Source: Alcaligenaceae bacterium
Lineage (GTDB): Bacteria > Pseudomonadota > Gammaproteobacteria > Burkholderiales > Burkholderiaceae_B
Direction: 5' to 3'
NCBI GenBank assembly: GCA_013416445.1
Contig: JACCER010000010.1
Coordinates: 62,001-126,000, forward strand
DNA: 64,000 nucleotides
This document shows positions 8,413 to 15,294 of this stretch, in pieces (position 1 is the first letter of the stretch; every line of letters starts with the position of its first letter). Under the pieces are notes generated by a model. The model was not told the DNA's origin. It saw nothing but the letters and a program-made list of their open reading frames with translations, and did no database searches. The position numbers and the translations under genes are program-made.

Positions 8413-8547
8413 CTAGACCGCCTCCAGCTGCTGATCCCGCATGATACGTTGATCTAACGCTGCACTAGCACTACGCCGATACCAATCACGCACCCAACCA
8501 TCTTTATAGTAAACAAATAGAGGATAAAACAAACGATTCAAAGCCAT
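8413..8547 (-). CDS. Small Arg-rich DUF1127-like protein (44 aa)
   Basis: A 44-codon ORF ends one base upstream of the LysR start. Its product is rich in aromatic and arginine residues (WVRDWYRRSASAALDQRIMR). The second half follows the DUF1127 pattern (W.RR….ALD.R...D..L), although the final motif has drifted. DUF1127 proteins are small, basic, and often sit beside LysR genes; some bind RNA. It lies downstream of the CopR-type promoter at 8862-8916 after a leader of about 310 bases. It could equally be the remnant of a larger gene. Confidence 0.4.
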   Translation of the reverse strand: MALNRLFYPLFVYYKDGWVRDWYRRSASAALDQRIMRDQQLEAV

Positions 8548-9129
8548 GAATTCCTAGCAAAGGCTATAACAGCACGCTTATGCTGAATAGCTTCGAGAAA
8601 TAACAACAAACCCACTATCTGAGTGATATTCGATATCAAAATAATTTGCCACTTGCTGACAGGAGTAGGTTCTCAGTCAATGCAGTGAAATAGCGTAAGC
8701 AACAGGTCCTGACACTAATACCAAATAATGTGTATCTGCTTATAAGGGAAGGAGGGAGATCCCCACAAAACCTCATCAACTGTGCGTTCGCCCATATACT
8801 ATTTACTCGGCTCTTCAAAGTTACAATGCCCTGATTAAAGACGGGCAATGCTAACTTCATGACTCTACCCACACGATGATGACAGCTTGATGACGCATCG
8901 ATTACAAAAATGTAATGGGCTCATTCGAAGTATCCCTAAACTGCTGAGTCGAGCTTTTCATGAGTTTTTTATGCCAGCAATAAAGAGACATAAAATATCT
9001 AAAGAAGCTAACCCAGGCCACATTATTTTTCGGCATTATTTCTCGGCATTATTTCTCGTACATGCATCTTCGGTCAGAATCTTTGACCATGCAGACACTA
9101 GATTGAAGATGCCCTCTTTGATGTAGTCA
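8548..9129. other. Long leader and promoter region upstream of LysR transcript
   Basis: About 580 bases hold the CopR-type promoter at 8862-8916 and a leader of roughly 310 bases before the DUF1127-like ORF. A 78-codon frame here (8636-8872) starts upstream of the predicted transcription start and lacks family features, so I do not call it. Nothing is recognised between 8917 and the end of the oxidase gene. Confidence 0.45.
8862..8916 (-). promoter_or_regulatory. CopR-type promoter for DUF1127-like/LysR transcript
   Basis: The palindrome ATTACA-AAAA-TGTAAT lies at 8901-8916. On the minus strand it is followed by six bases, GTCATC, and a -10 hexamer TAGAGT at 8862-8867, starting 34 bases after the palindrome. 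Six other copper promoters in this window have the same arrangement. Direction is towards LysR. Confidence 0.65.
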
Positions 9130-10752
9130 CTACGCCACTATCCGGTAGTTACGCATTAACCCAAAGTCCTCATGCTCCAGCATGTGACAGTGATAGAGAT
9201 AAAGTCCCGTATAGTCACTAAAACGCATCAGAAGTTTCACGCGCTCACCTGGCATCACCAGTACCGTGTCCTTCCAGCCCTGATCGACATAACCATCACG
9301 CACATCATCGCTACCTTTTCCATTACGCCGCTCCAACACTTGAAACTGCTGATCGTGGACATGTATCGGATGTGCCATCGCCATCATGCCGCTATCGTTA
9401 ACGAACTCCCAGACTTCTGTGGTATTCAGCTTGACAAGCTCATCGGGCGCCACGGCTGTCATTTCAAAGGTGCGTCCGTTAAATCCCCATTGCATATGCC
9501 CCATCGTAATTCGGAATGTTCTCGGCGCTGTACGATTGACGGCATCCTCAACTGGTAGCCAGGTGATTTTGGACAACTGCTCGGGTAGCTCAAGCAATCC
9601 ATTCGACTCGCGCGCCACTTCGATCATAAAGATCGGAAACTGCGCTCCAGCAGCCATCGACGATGTGCCCATCATCCGCCCCATGCCGCCCCCCATCATG
9701 CCTCTCATCGACCCCTCGAACGCAAGGCTCATGAGTGTGATCTTTGTGCCAACATCATCGTTGCTGAAATCGGCCCACAACTCAATACGTTCAGCGGGGG
9801 CCAACATCACGTAGTTCTTATGCACAGGACGCTCAAGCAATCCACCATCCGTTCCAATTACAGTGAGCGGCCGTCCGTCCTGCCATGCTAGCTTATAGAT
9901 CCGCGAATTAGAGCCATTAAGAATACGCAATCGATAAGGGTGCTTAGCAACTTCCAGTGATGCATCAGAGCGACCATTCACCAGAATGGTGTCACCAAAG
10001 AACCCCATCATTGACGTCATCATACCGCCCGACATCATTCCTCCACCACCCATCATGCCACCCAACGCCTGCCGTGCGCCGAAAGCGCTACTCGCTGCGG
10101 CAGCAGGGCCGGTGCCGCTCAGATAACGGAATTGGTTATCGTCATCGAAGCTCCGATCCTGAATAATGATCGGAACATCATATTCGCCGCGTGGCAGCTG
10201 TAGCACCTGTTCCTCATCGTCACTCACCAGAAGTAAGCCAGCGAGCCCAAAGTACACCTGCTCACCCGTTTGACCATGGGGATGTGGGTGATACCAATAA
10301 GTGCCGGCACGATTGCGCACTTCAAATTCGTAGCGATAACGTTCGTCCGGTCCAATCGCGAAGCGTGGATGCCCGTCCATGGTGTCTGGCACATGCAAAC
10401 CGTGCCAGTGTACGTTGCTGGCTTGGTCGAGTTGATTTAAGAAATCGATGCGCAGTTTCTGGCCGCGTTGGACGTGTAAGGTCGGCCCAAGGTAACTGCC
10501 ATGCAACACTTGGACACTTGCGGGATCTCCCTTGAGTACGCGGGCTCGATAGGACCACACATTAGTGGCCAACCCAGGGCGTAGCGCAGCGCTATTCGGT
10601 GTGGCCGTCAATTCGATCCAAAGATCCGGTTCGAAGCTGTTGTGTATCTGGGTGGCAGTACTTGGCTCTGGAAGTCCAAGCAGCAATGCAGTCGATCCCA
10701 AACCTGCATAACGCAAAAAGCTGCGTCGGTTAATTAAATGATTGGTTGTCAC
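9130..10752 (-). CDS. TAT-exported multicopper oxidase, CueO-like
   Basis: This 540-residue multicopper oxidase has a twin-arginine signal (NRRSFLRYAGLGSTALLLG). It contains all four copper-ligand segments: HWHGLHVPDTMDG, YWYHPHPHG, HPIHVHDQQF and HCHMLEHEDFGLM. A Met-rich loop (GGMMGGGGMMSGGMM, about residues 245-260) and a second Met cluster (MRGMMGGGMGRMMG) are typical of cuprous oxidases, which convert Cu(I) to the less toxic Cu(II) in the periplasm. It differs from the CopA-type oxidase at 15295-17121. It follows copR, copS and the small membrane gene on the same strand and is probably the last gene of that operon, although the 121-base gap holds an inverted repeat. Confidence 0.9.
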   Translation of the reverse strand: MTTNHLINRRSFLRYAGLGSTALLLGLPEPSTATQIHNSFEPDLWIELTATPNSAALRPGLATNVWSYRARVLKGDPASVQVLHGSYLGPTLHVQRGQKLRIDFLNQLDQASNVHWHGLHVPDTMDGHPRFAIGPDERYRYEFEVRNRAGTYWYHPHPHGQTGEQVYFGLAGLLLVSDDEEQVLQLPRGEYDVPIIIQDRSFDDDNQFRYLSGTGPAAAASSAFGARQALGGMMGGGGMMSGGMMTSMMGFFGDTILVNGRSDASLEVAKHPYRLRILNGSNSRIYKLAWQDGRPLTVIGTDGGLLERPVHKNYVMLAPAERIELWADFSNDDVGTKITLMSLAFEGSMRGMMGGGMGRMMGTSSMAAGAQFPIFMIEVARESNGLLELPEQLSKITWLPVEDAVNRTAPRTFRITMGHMQWGFNGRTFEMTAVAPDELVKLNTTEVWEFVNDSGMMAMAHPIHVHDQQFQVLERRNGKGSDDVRDGYVDQGWKDTVLVMPGERVKLLMRFSDYTGLYLYHCHMLEHEDFGLMRNYRIVA

Positions 10753-10804
10753 TGTAATCTCCTGACGTCATTTTTTGTCGCAATGTGAAAGTAACCCGCA
10801 AGAG

Positions 10805-10848
10805 CTCGCCGGTCGGGCTCAGTGCAAACAATAAGAGGTACCGGCGAG
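10805..10848. repeat. Inverted repeat in copper operon gap
   Basis: CTCGCCGGT (10805-10813) and ACCGGCGAG (10840-10848) form a 9-bp stem around a 26-base loop. It lies between the small membrane gene and the oxidase gene on the minus strand and could act as an attenuator or mRNA-processing site. Confidence 0.35.
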
Positions 10849-10873
10849 GTAGGAGCTATAAAGCATCTCTACC

Positions 10874-11125
10874 TTACTCCCTCCGGTCGCTGTATCTCTT
10901 TTGATGCCCGTGCCCAAGGGAAGACCAGTCTGAAAACGCAATCACATAAAGAACAATCAAATTGAGCATTGGAATTAGCATCAGCAGACTGAGCCAGCCC
11001 GAAAAACCAGCCTTAGAAAATATTTTCCAAAAGGGCGGCAAAATGAGAGCTGCCACGAGCAGCATAACTAACCAATGGAGACCAAACCCCCACGCCATCC
11101 CATTCATATACATTCCGTGCATCAT
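10874..11125 (-). CDS. Small two-helix membrane protein of copper operon
   Basis: An 83-residue product with a Met/His-rich start (MMHGMYMNGMAWGFGLHW) has two hydrophobic helices (LVMLLVAALILPPFW and LSLLMLIPMLNLIVLYVIAF) and a His/Lys/Arg-rich tail. The start at 11125 is supported by GAGAGGAA six bases before ATG-ATG. Small proteins of this type are common beside copper two-component systems and probably sit in the inner membrane. The function is unknown; the Met and His residues suggest weak copper contact. It is placed between copS and the multicopper oxidase, all on the same strand. Confidence 0.65.
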   Translation of the reverse strand: MMHGMYMNGMAWGFGLHWLVMLLVAALILPPFWKIFSKAGFSGWLSLLMLIPMLNLIVLYVIAFSDWSSLGHGHQKRYSDRRE

Positions 11126-11222
11126 GTTGTATTCCTCTCTCAAATCGTTGCGAAACCTACTGCGACAACTAATCGCGATACGGTCCGAGCAAGTTGTACT
11201 TCAGCGGTGCGTCGCTAAAGAT

Positions 11223-12635
11223 TTACTCAACCGCAGCCCTGGGAAGAGCAACTTCAAAGCCCATATATCCATCTTCTTCATATGCCGTAATAGTGCCGCC
11301 ATGTGCATCAATAATTGACTTGACAATAGCCAGACCTAAACCCGCTCCGTCACCCTTACGTTGACGTGAAGGATCTACGCGGTAAAACCTGTCAAACAAT
11401 CGCGAAAGATGCTCGGGATCGATCATTAACCCCGGGTTTTCAACACGAATAACAATTGTGTCATTGTTGCTGGCAGCTAAAGAGACTGTGACAGCCTGTC
11501 CTGGCAGGGTGTAACGTATGGCGTTGGATAAAAGATTGCTCAGAGCGCGACGTATCATCAACCTATCACCCTGAACATATACGACGGGCCCTCTGCGTAT
11601 CAATGAAACAGAGCTTTCTTCGGCCCACGCTTCGAAGTATTCAAATAGAGCCTGCACTTCATTAACCAAGTCCACACTGACCAACTCTGGTTTAAGCTGA
11701 TTATTATCTGCCTGCGCTAGAAACAGCATGTCGCCAACCATTTTGGCCATGCGCTCGTACTCTTCCAGACTCGAATATAAAACTTCTCGATACTGCTCAA
11801 TATCACGCGACTGGGAAAGAGCCACTTCCGTCTGTGTCTTCAGGTTCGTTATGGGCGTACGCAGCTCATGAGCTATATCGGCCGAAAAATTTGAAAGACG
11901 TTGAAAACCATCTTCGATGCGATCAAGCATATCGTTGAATGATACGGCCAACTCAGTTAACTCCACCGGAACCGTACTAGGAACAAGTCGAATAAACAGC
12001 TGATCGGATTTGATTCGGCGGATTTCCCGACTAATACGACGTAAGGGTGCATGGCCTTGATAGACCGCAAGCCATATCGCCAAAATAGCAATCAAGCAAG
12101 CAGCCACAGTAATAATTCTCAAGTAACTGCGAAAGCTTTCAAGATAGTGCAAATGAAAATTGATGCTAGTAGCTATAGCCAAGGTTAAAGGCTCATCATC
12201 ATGCAAGCCATCCTTCATTAACAGTACTGCTGCTCCTCTGTAGGTCTGCCCTTGATCCCGCCAGGTACTCACCGAGTCGACAGAGATCGTGCCAGTAGAA
12301 GGCACCAACTGGGAAAAACCATCAAGATCTGAATTAGGCGTAGCAAAAATAACATTTCCGTGAATGTCCAATACACGAAACTCTGCATCATGATGACCTG
12401 ATACCGTAGCGGCCAGCCGACGCTTCAATTCATCTTGTTCTTGAATGGCTGGTGGCTCAGAGAGCGACCGCTTCAGCAATTGAACAACTGCATTAAGCTC
12501 ATCGACATCCTGTTGAACGAAGTGCCTATTAATGGACCGTTCGACCATCCATCCAAACGTAAGAAGCACCACTGTTATGACTGCGCCAATGGATACAGTC
12601 AGACGCAGTGCCAGGGACGCGGGGCGACGGGCCAC
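11223..12635 (-). CDS. copS: Heavy-metal sensor histidine kinase CopS/CusS
   Basis: The 470-residue kinase has a first membrane helix (about 14-30), a periplasmic sensor region (about 31-170), a second helix (about 172-192), HAMP, and a dimerisation domain with the phospho-acceptor SADIAHELRTP (His256). The ATPase domain has the N box (LSNLLSNAIRYT) and G box (GDGAGLGLAIV). The periplasmic domain carries several His and Asp residues and should sense periplasmic Cu(I). It follows copR with five bases between the genes, a standard copRS or cusRS arrangement. Phosphotransfer to CopR is inferred from that pairing. Confidence 0.9.
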   Translation of the reverse strand: MARRPASLALRLTVSIGAVITVVLLTFGWMVERSINRHFVQQDVDELNAVVQLLKRSLSEPPAIQEQDELKRRLAATVSGHHDAEFRVLDIHGNVIFATPNSDLDGFSQLVPSTGTISVDSVSTWRDQGQTYRGAAVLLMKDGLHDDEPLTLAIATSINFHLHYLESFRSYLRIITVAACLIAILAIWLAVYQGHAPLRRISREIRRIKSDQLFIRLVPSTVPVELTELAVSFNDMLDRIEDGFQRLSNFSADIAHELRTPITNLKTQTEVALSQSRDIEQYREVLYSSLEEYERMAKMVGDMLFLAQADNNQLKPELVSVDLVNEVQALFEYFEAWAEESSVSLIRRGPVVYVQGDRLMIRRALSNLLSNAIRYTLPGQAVTVSLAASNNDTIVIRVENPGLMIDPEHLSRLFDRFYRVDPSRQRKGDGAGLGLAIVKSIIDAHGGTITAYEEDGYMGFEVALPRAAVE

Positions 12636-12640
12636 TCTAT

Positions 12641-13324
12641 TCAGCCCGCGCTGCTGACATCAAGCATATAACCCATGCCGCGAACGGTATGAATTAGCTT
12701 AGGCTCGAAGGCATCGTCGATTTTGGCGCGTAAGCGCCTAATAGCCACGTCAATGACGTTGGTATCGCTGTCAAAATTCATATCCCAGACTTGAGATGCG
12801 ATCAGAGAGCGTGGCAACACCTCGCCTTGACGGCGCACCAGTAACTCCAGCAGTGCAAACTCTTTGTTTGTCAGATTAATACGTACCTCTTGCCGTTGCG
12901 CCCGTCGACGCGGAATGTCGAGCACCAGGTCGGCCACCTGCAATTGATCATTAAAAACTGGTGTGGTGCCCCTACGTAGTAAGGTGCGTACTCGTGCAAG
13001 CAGTTCTGAGAAGGCAAAAGGCTTAATCAAATAATCATCGGCACCTAGCTCCAAGCCCTTAACCCTATCCTCCACACTATCGCGTGCTGTCAAGAACAGC
13101 ACTGGTGTAGCAGATTTTGCTTCACGCAACGCTTGAACTATGCGCCAACCGTCAACATCTGGCAGCATGACATCCAGGATGATCAAGTCATAGTCTTCCG
13201 TTAGGGCGAGGTGGTGCCCATCTAGGCCCGTATGGGCCAGATCGACAATAAAGCCGGACTCCATCAGGCCTTGGCGTACATACTCGCCAGTCTTTATCTC
13301 ATCTTCAACAACGAGCAGTTTCAT
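12641..13324 (-). CDS. copR: Copper response regulator CopR/CusR (OmpR family)
   Basis: This 227-residue OmpR-type regulator has a receiver domain with the acidic pair E7/D8, phospho-acceptor Asp51 ([14 protein letters not shown]) and switch residues T/K (LTARD, LIKPFAF). A winged-helix DNA-binding domain follows (about 125-222; [35 protein letters not shown]). It is the first gene of a minus-strand unit copR-copS-membrane protein-oxidase. Its own upstream region has a TTACA-N4-TGTAA promoter (13410-13464), so autoregulation is likely. I infer that CopR binds the seven such promoters in this window. Confidence 0.92.
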   Translation of the reverse strand: MKLLVVEDEIKTGEYVRQGLMESGFIVDLAHTGLDGHHLALTEDYDLIILDVMLPDVDGWRIVQALREAKSATPVLFLTARDSVEDRVKGLELGADDYLIKPFAFSELLARVRTLLRRGTTPVFNDQLQVADLVLDIPRRRAQRQEVRINLTNKEFALLELLVRRQGEVLPRSLIASQVWDMNFDSDTNVIDVAIRRLRAKIDDAFEPKLIHTVRGMGYMLDVSSAG

Positions 13325-13409
13325 GGGATCGCTCCTACGATATTCTTCTGTTTTATGCCTGGCTTCAGGAAACCTTCCCTAGCCTATAAGCGTCAGTAGT
13401 TTAGCTACG

Positions 13410-13464
13410 ACTGTAAGCGAACCAAGCTGACGGCACGATGACGAGCAGATTACAAAGTTGTAAC
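13410..13464 (-). promoter_or_regulatory. CopR-type promoter of copRS operon
   Basis: ATTACA-AAGT-TGTAAC (13449-13464) is followed on the minus strand by six bases, GTCATC and the -10 hexamer TACAGT at 13410-13415. Spacing is identical to the other copper promoters. It lies about 85 bases upstream of copR. Confidence 0.7.
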
Positions 13465-13582
13465 GTATCGATGTGTGGAACGAGTTCTCCTGAAACAGTC
13501 TCATGCCCATTGCACCGTACCCTTTGCAGGAAAAGGAAATATAAAAACACGAAGTCGCGCATTAAGTCTCAACGTAGATTGC

Positions 13583-13603
13583 GCGCAGACTAAATATCTG
13601 CGC
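13583..13603. repeat. Hairpin GCGCAGA/TCTGCGC
   Basis: GCGCAGA and TCTGCGC form a 7-bp stem around a 7-base loop in the intergenic region between copR and the HMA gene. It could end transcription from the HMA gene; no clear T-run accompanies it. Confidence 0.3.
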
Positions 13604-13766
13604 AACTAGTTACTTGGTGCAGGGCAGTGAGATTACTCCACTTTTGCCAAGTAGTTGAGGACATTTTTTAAGGACATGGCTAGCTGTAAGGGTCATTAGC
13701 CCGGTGCCGAAAATGCGCTAAAGCATGTCAAATCTAAGGCGCGTGGGTCTCACACTATGATGCTCG

Positions 13767-13967
13767 TTAAGATTTGAGCACCGGCGTATACCCAACCTCA
13801 CGAATGGCGCGTTCAATGCTATCCGCGTTAGGAACTCCCTCAACCCGAACTAAATGAGCCGAGAGATCAACGCCAACATTGGCCGACGGTACTGTTTCTT
13901 TGATAACGCGTGTAATAGTATTCACACAGTGGTTGCAAGTCATATCTTTCACTTCAAACTCAATCAT
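13767..13967 (-). CDS. copZ: HMA-domain copper chaperone, CopZ-like
   Basis: The 66-residue protein is a single heavy-metal-associated domain with the metal site MTCNHC (Cys11 and Cys14) near the N-terminus and a beta-alpha-beta-beta-alpha-beta pattern ending in AIREVGYTPVL. Such chaperones carry Cu(I) in the cytoplasm to P1B ATPases. An AAGGAG-like site lies before the ATG. Two copper ATPases are encoded in the same window (20101-22437 and 38262-40775). The first has no HMA domain of its own, so this protein may supply it. No CopR-type palindrome precedes the gene. Confidence 0.82.
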   Translation of the reverse strand: MIEFEVKDMTCNHCVNTITRVIKETVPSANVGVDLSAHLVRVEGVPNADSIERAIREVGYTPVLKS

Positions 13968-14290
13968 TGTGCTATCTCCTTATGTAAGCAGCACGGCAAT
14001 ACTAAACCTTCCCACCGTAGCAATGTCAAGCCAACCCACAGTTGAGCATGCCAGCTTTCTTTGCAAAAAGTCGAGCTCTTACCTCATGCAAACAACCAAA
14101 GCCCCTTTGCTTTTTTCCGTTCAGTAACAGTAACTTGCTTAGCAACGGTGAAACTTAGCACCATCCTTACAAAAATGTAACGAAGGCGTAATCAGACTGA
14201 CAGACTGAATTCGCTATATTGAACTCGTTACTACCCATCTATCAATCCCTGGTGGATATAAAGCAACCTGCCTACTTGAAGGAAACAATC
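13968..14290. other. Intergenic region with CopR-type promoter
   Basis: These 320 bases separate the divergent HMA and DUF2933 genes. The right part holds the plus-strand CopR-type promoter (14166-14220); nothing else is recognised. Confidence 0.45.
14166..14220 (+). promoter_or_regulatory. CopR-type promoter of DUF2933 gene
   Basis: CTTACA-AAAA-TGTAAC (14166-14181) is followed by six bases, GTAATC and the -10 hexamer TATATT at 14215-14220. Geometry matches the other copper promoters. It reads towards the DUF2933 gene 70 bases downstream. Confidence 0.65.
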
Positions 14291-14551
14291 ATGAAATGTG
14301 ACATGAAAACCATGTTGAAAGCGGCACTTGGCTTAGGTGTCGCCGTTGCTATAGCGTACGCAGCCATGCCAGACTTCCGTGGATGGATTCTTGCCAGTGC
14401 TCCATTTCTATTCTTTCTACTTTGTCCCTTGATGATGTTTTTCATGATGAAAGGAATGCATTCCTGCGACAAAGAGCCCCAGACCAAGACGAAGCAAGCT
14501 GATGCATCCCCTTCTAAGCCATTGCTCGGCCAGGCGCCGCTCAAGGATTAG
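14291..14551 (+). CDS. DUF2933 small membrane protein
   Basis: The 86-residue product starts at an ATG preceded by GAAGGA (14278-14283), which decides the start over longer frames. It has two hydrophobic helices (AALGLGVAVAIAYAAMP and ILASAPFLFFLLCPLMMFFM), then MMKGMHSCDKEP and a polar tail. The pattern A..FLF.L.C.LMMFFMMKGM is characteristic of DUF2933, a family of unknown function common in copper islands. The Met/His/Cys patch after the second helix may contact copper. It has its own CopR-type promoter. A paralogue lies at 26658-26942. Confidence 0.8.
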   Translation: MKCDMKTMLKAALGLGVAVAIAYAAMPDFRGWILASAPFLFFLLCPLMMFFMMKGMHSCDKEPQTKTKQADASPSKPLLGQAPLKD

Positions 14552-14631
14552 TTAAGTCCGTAACGCTCTTTCTACCCTACGCATGACTGTAACAACATTG
14601 ACTACGCTATTAACATCCAAGAGAAATTGAA

Positions 14632-14868
14632 GTGGTAACAGCAAGCACTGAGCCATCAGTAGCTAGTACACAAACACCGATGGCTCTGATACGAGGAGCG
14701 TTGCTTGGACTCACCCACGTGCACAGGCTTGCCTTTAATGAGAATGATCAACAGTTACTTATCTGTAGCCATTATGGCATTGCGGCAGACGTCAATGAGC
14801 AATGGACAAAGGCAGATGAAAGCGCATTGGTTTTCATCACTCAAAATAGAAATGTGACGCGGACATAA
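14632..14868 (+). pseudogene. Fragment resembling F510_1955-family hydrolase
   Basis: The 78-codon frame contains GLTHVHRLAFNENDQQLLI followed by CSHYGIAADVNEQWTKA. That recalls the start of the F510_1955 glycosyl-hydrolase/propeller family (LTHVHGLAF….L…SHYGLA….G.W), which is frequent in copper islands and normally several hundred residues long. After about 60 residues the similarity ends and a stop follows. There is no signal peptide. I regard it as a truncated remnant. It lies between a DUF2933 gene and the copA operon, where a complete gene would be expected. Confidence 0.45.
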
Positions 14869-14960
14869 TTCGCTGAGTTTGGCACGACGCTCGATAAATA
14901 AAGCCCAACCTTCTAGTTTTCGGCACCTTCCCCTCCCCATCAAATAGCTTAGACAATTCC

Positions 14961-15074
14961 ATGAGCAAGAAACTGATAAAAATCATTGCTATCGCGCTGG
15001 CGGCGATTGGACTCATCGCTGTTTTTGCTCTCGTTGGCATGGGGGCCATGATGTTCTGGCTGCTAGGCACTTAA
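14961..15074 (+). CDS. Very small single-helix membrane protein (37 aa)
   Basis: A 37-codon ORF encodes MSKKLIK followed by an uninterrupted hydrophobic helix (IIAIALAAIGLIAVFALVGM) and GAMMFWLLGT. The pattern, basic start then helix, fits a genuine membrane micro-protein oriented with its N-terminus inside. No strong ribosome site is visible, so expression is uncertain. It lies just upstream of the CopR-type promoter of copA and downstream of the hydrolase fragment. It may be a functional small gene or an isolated helix left from a decayed gene. Confidence 0.45.
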   Translation: MSKKLIKIIAIALAAIGLIAVFALVGMGAMMFWLLGT

Positions 15075-15159
15075 TATAAAGTGACACGCTTAAGCTCTAT
15101 CGAGCTCTTGTTTATATCGAAAATGCGACCGCACAGCTCAACCTGAAGAATGGCTTTAC

Positions 15160-15214
15160 ATTACAAAAATGTAATGCCAGCGTCATCGGGCCGACATGCA
15201 CGCTTCGCTAAAGT
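15160..15214 (+). promoter_or_regulatory. CopR-type promoter of copA-copB operon
   Basis: The perfect palindrome ATTACA-AAAA-TGTAAT (15160-15175) is followed by GCCAGC, GTCATC and the -10 hexamer TAAAGT at 15209-15214. The operon starts 80 bases downstream. Confidence 0.72.
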
Positions 15215-15294
15215 GCTAGTCATAAATTTAATTGAAGCTTTGATCATCGAGAGATGATTGATATCTACCCTTTGCGACTTTGGGATACGCTCAC

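Larger units (their letters stand above)
13325..13766. other. Intergenic region upstream of copR
   Basis: The 440 bases between copR and the HMA gene contain the CopR-type promoter (13410-13464) and a hairpin (13583-13603). I see no coding frame in the remainder. Confidence 0.45.

Noticed and set aside
8636-8872. 78-codon minus-strand frame in the LysR leader
   Set aside because: Its ATG candidates lie at or before the predicted transcription start of the CopR-type promoter, the translation has no family features, and no ribosome site is convincing.
8901-8916. TTACA-N4-TGTAA palindromes as recombination or integrase sites
   Set aside because: All seven have the same distance to a -10 hexamer and point into copper genes, which fits promoters far better than recombination sites.
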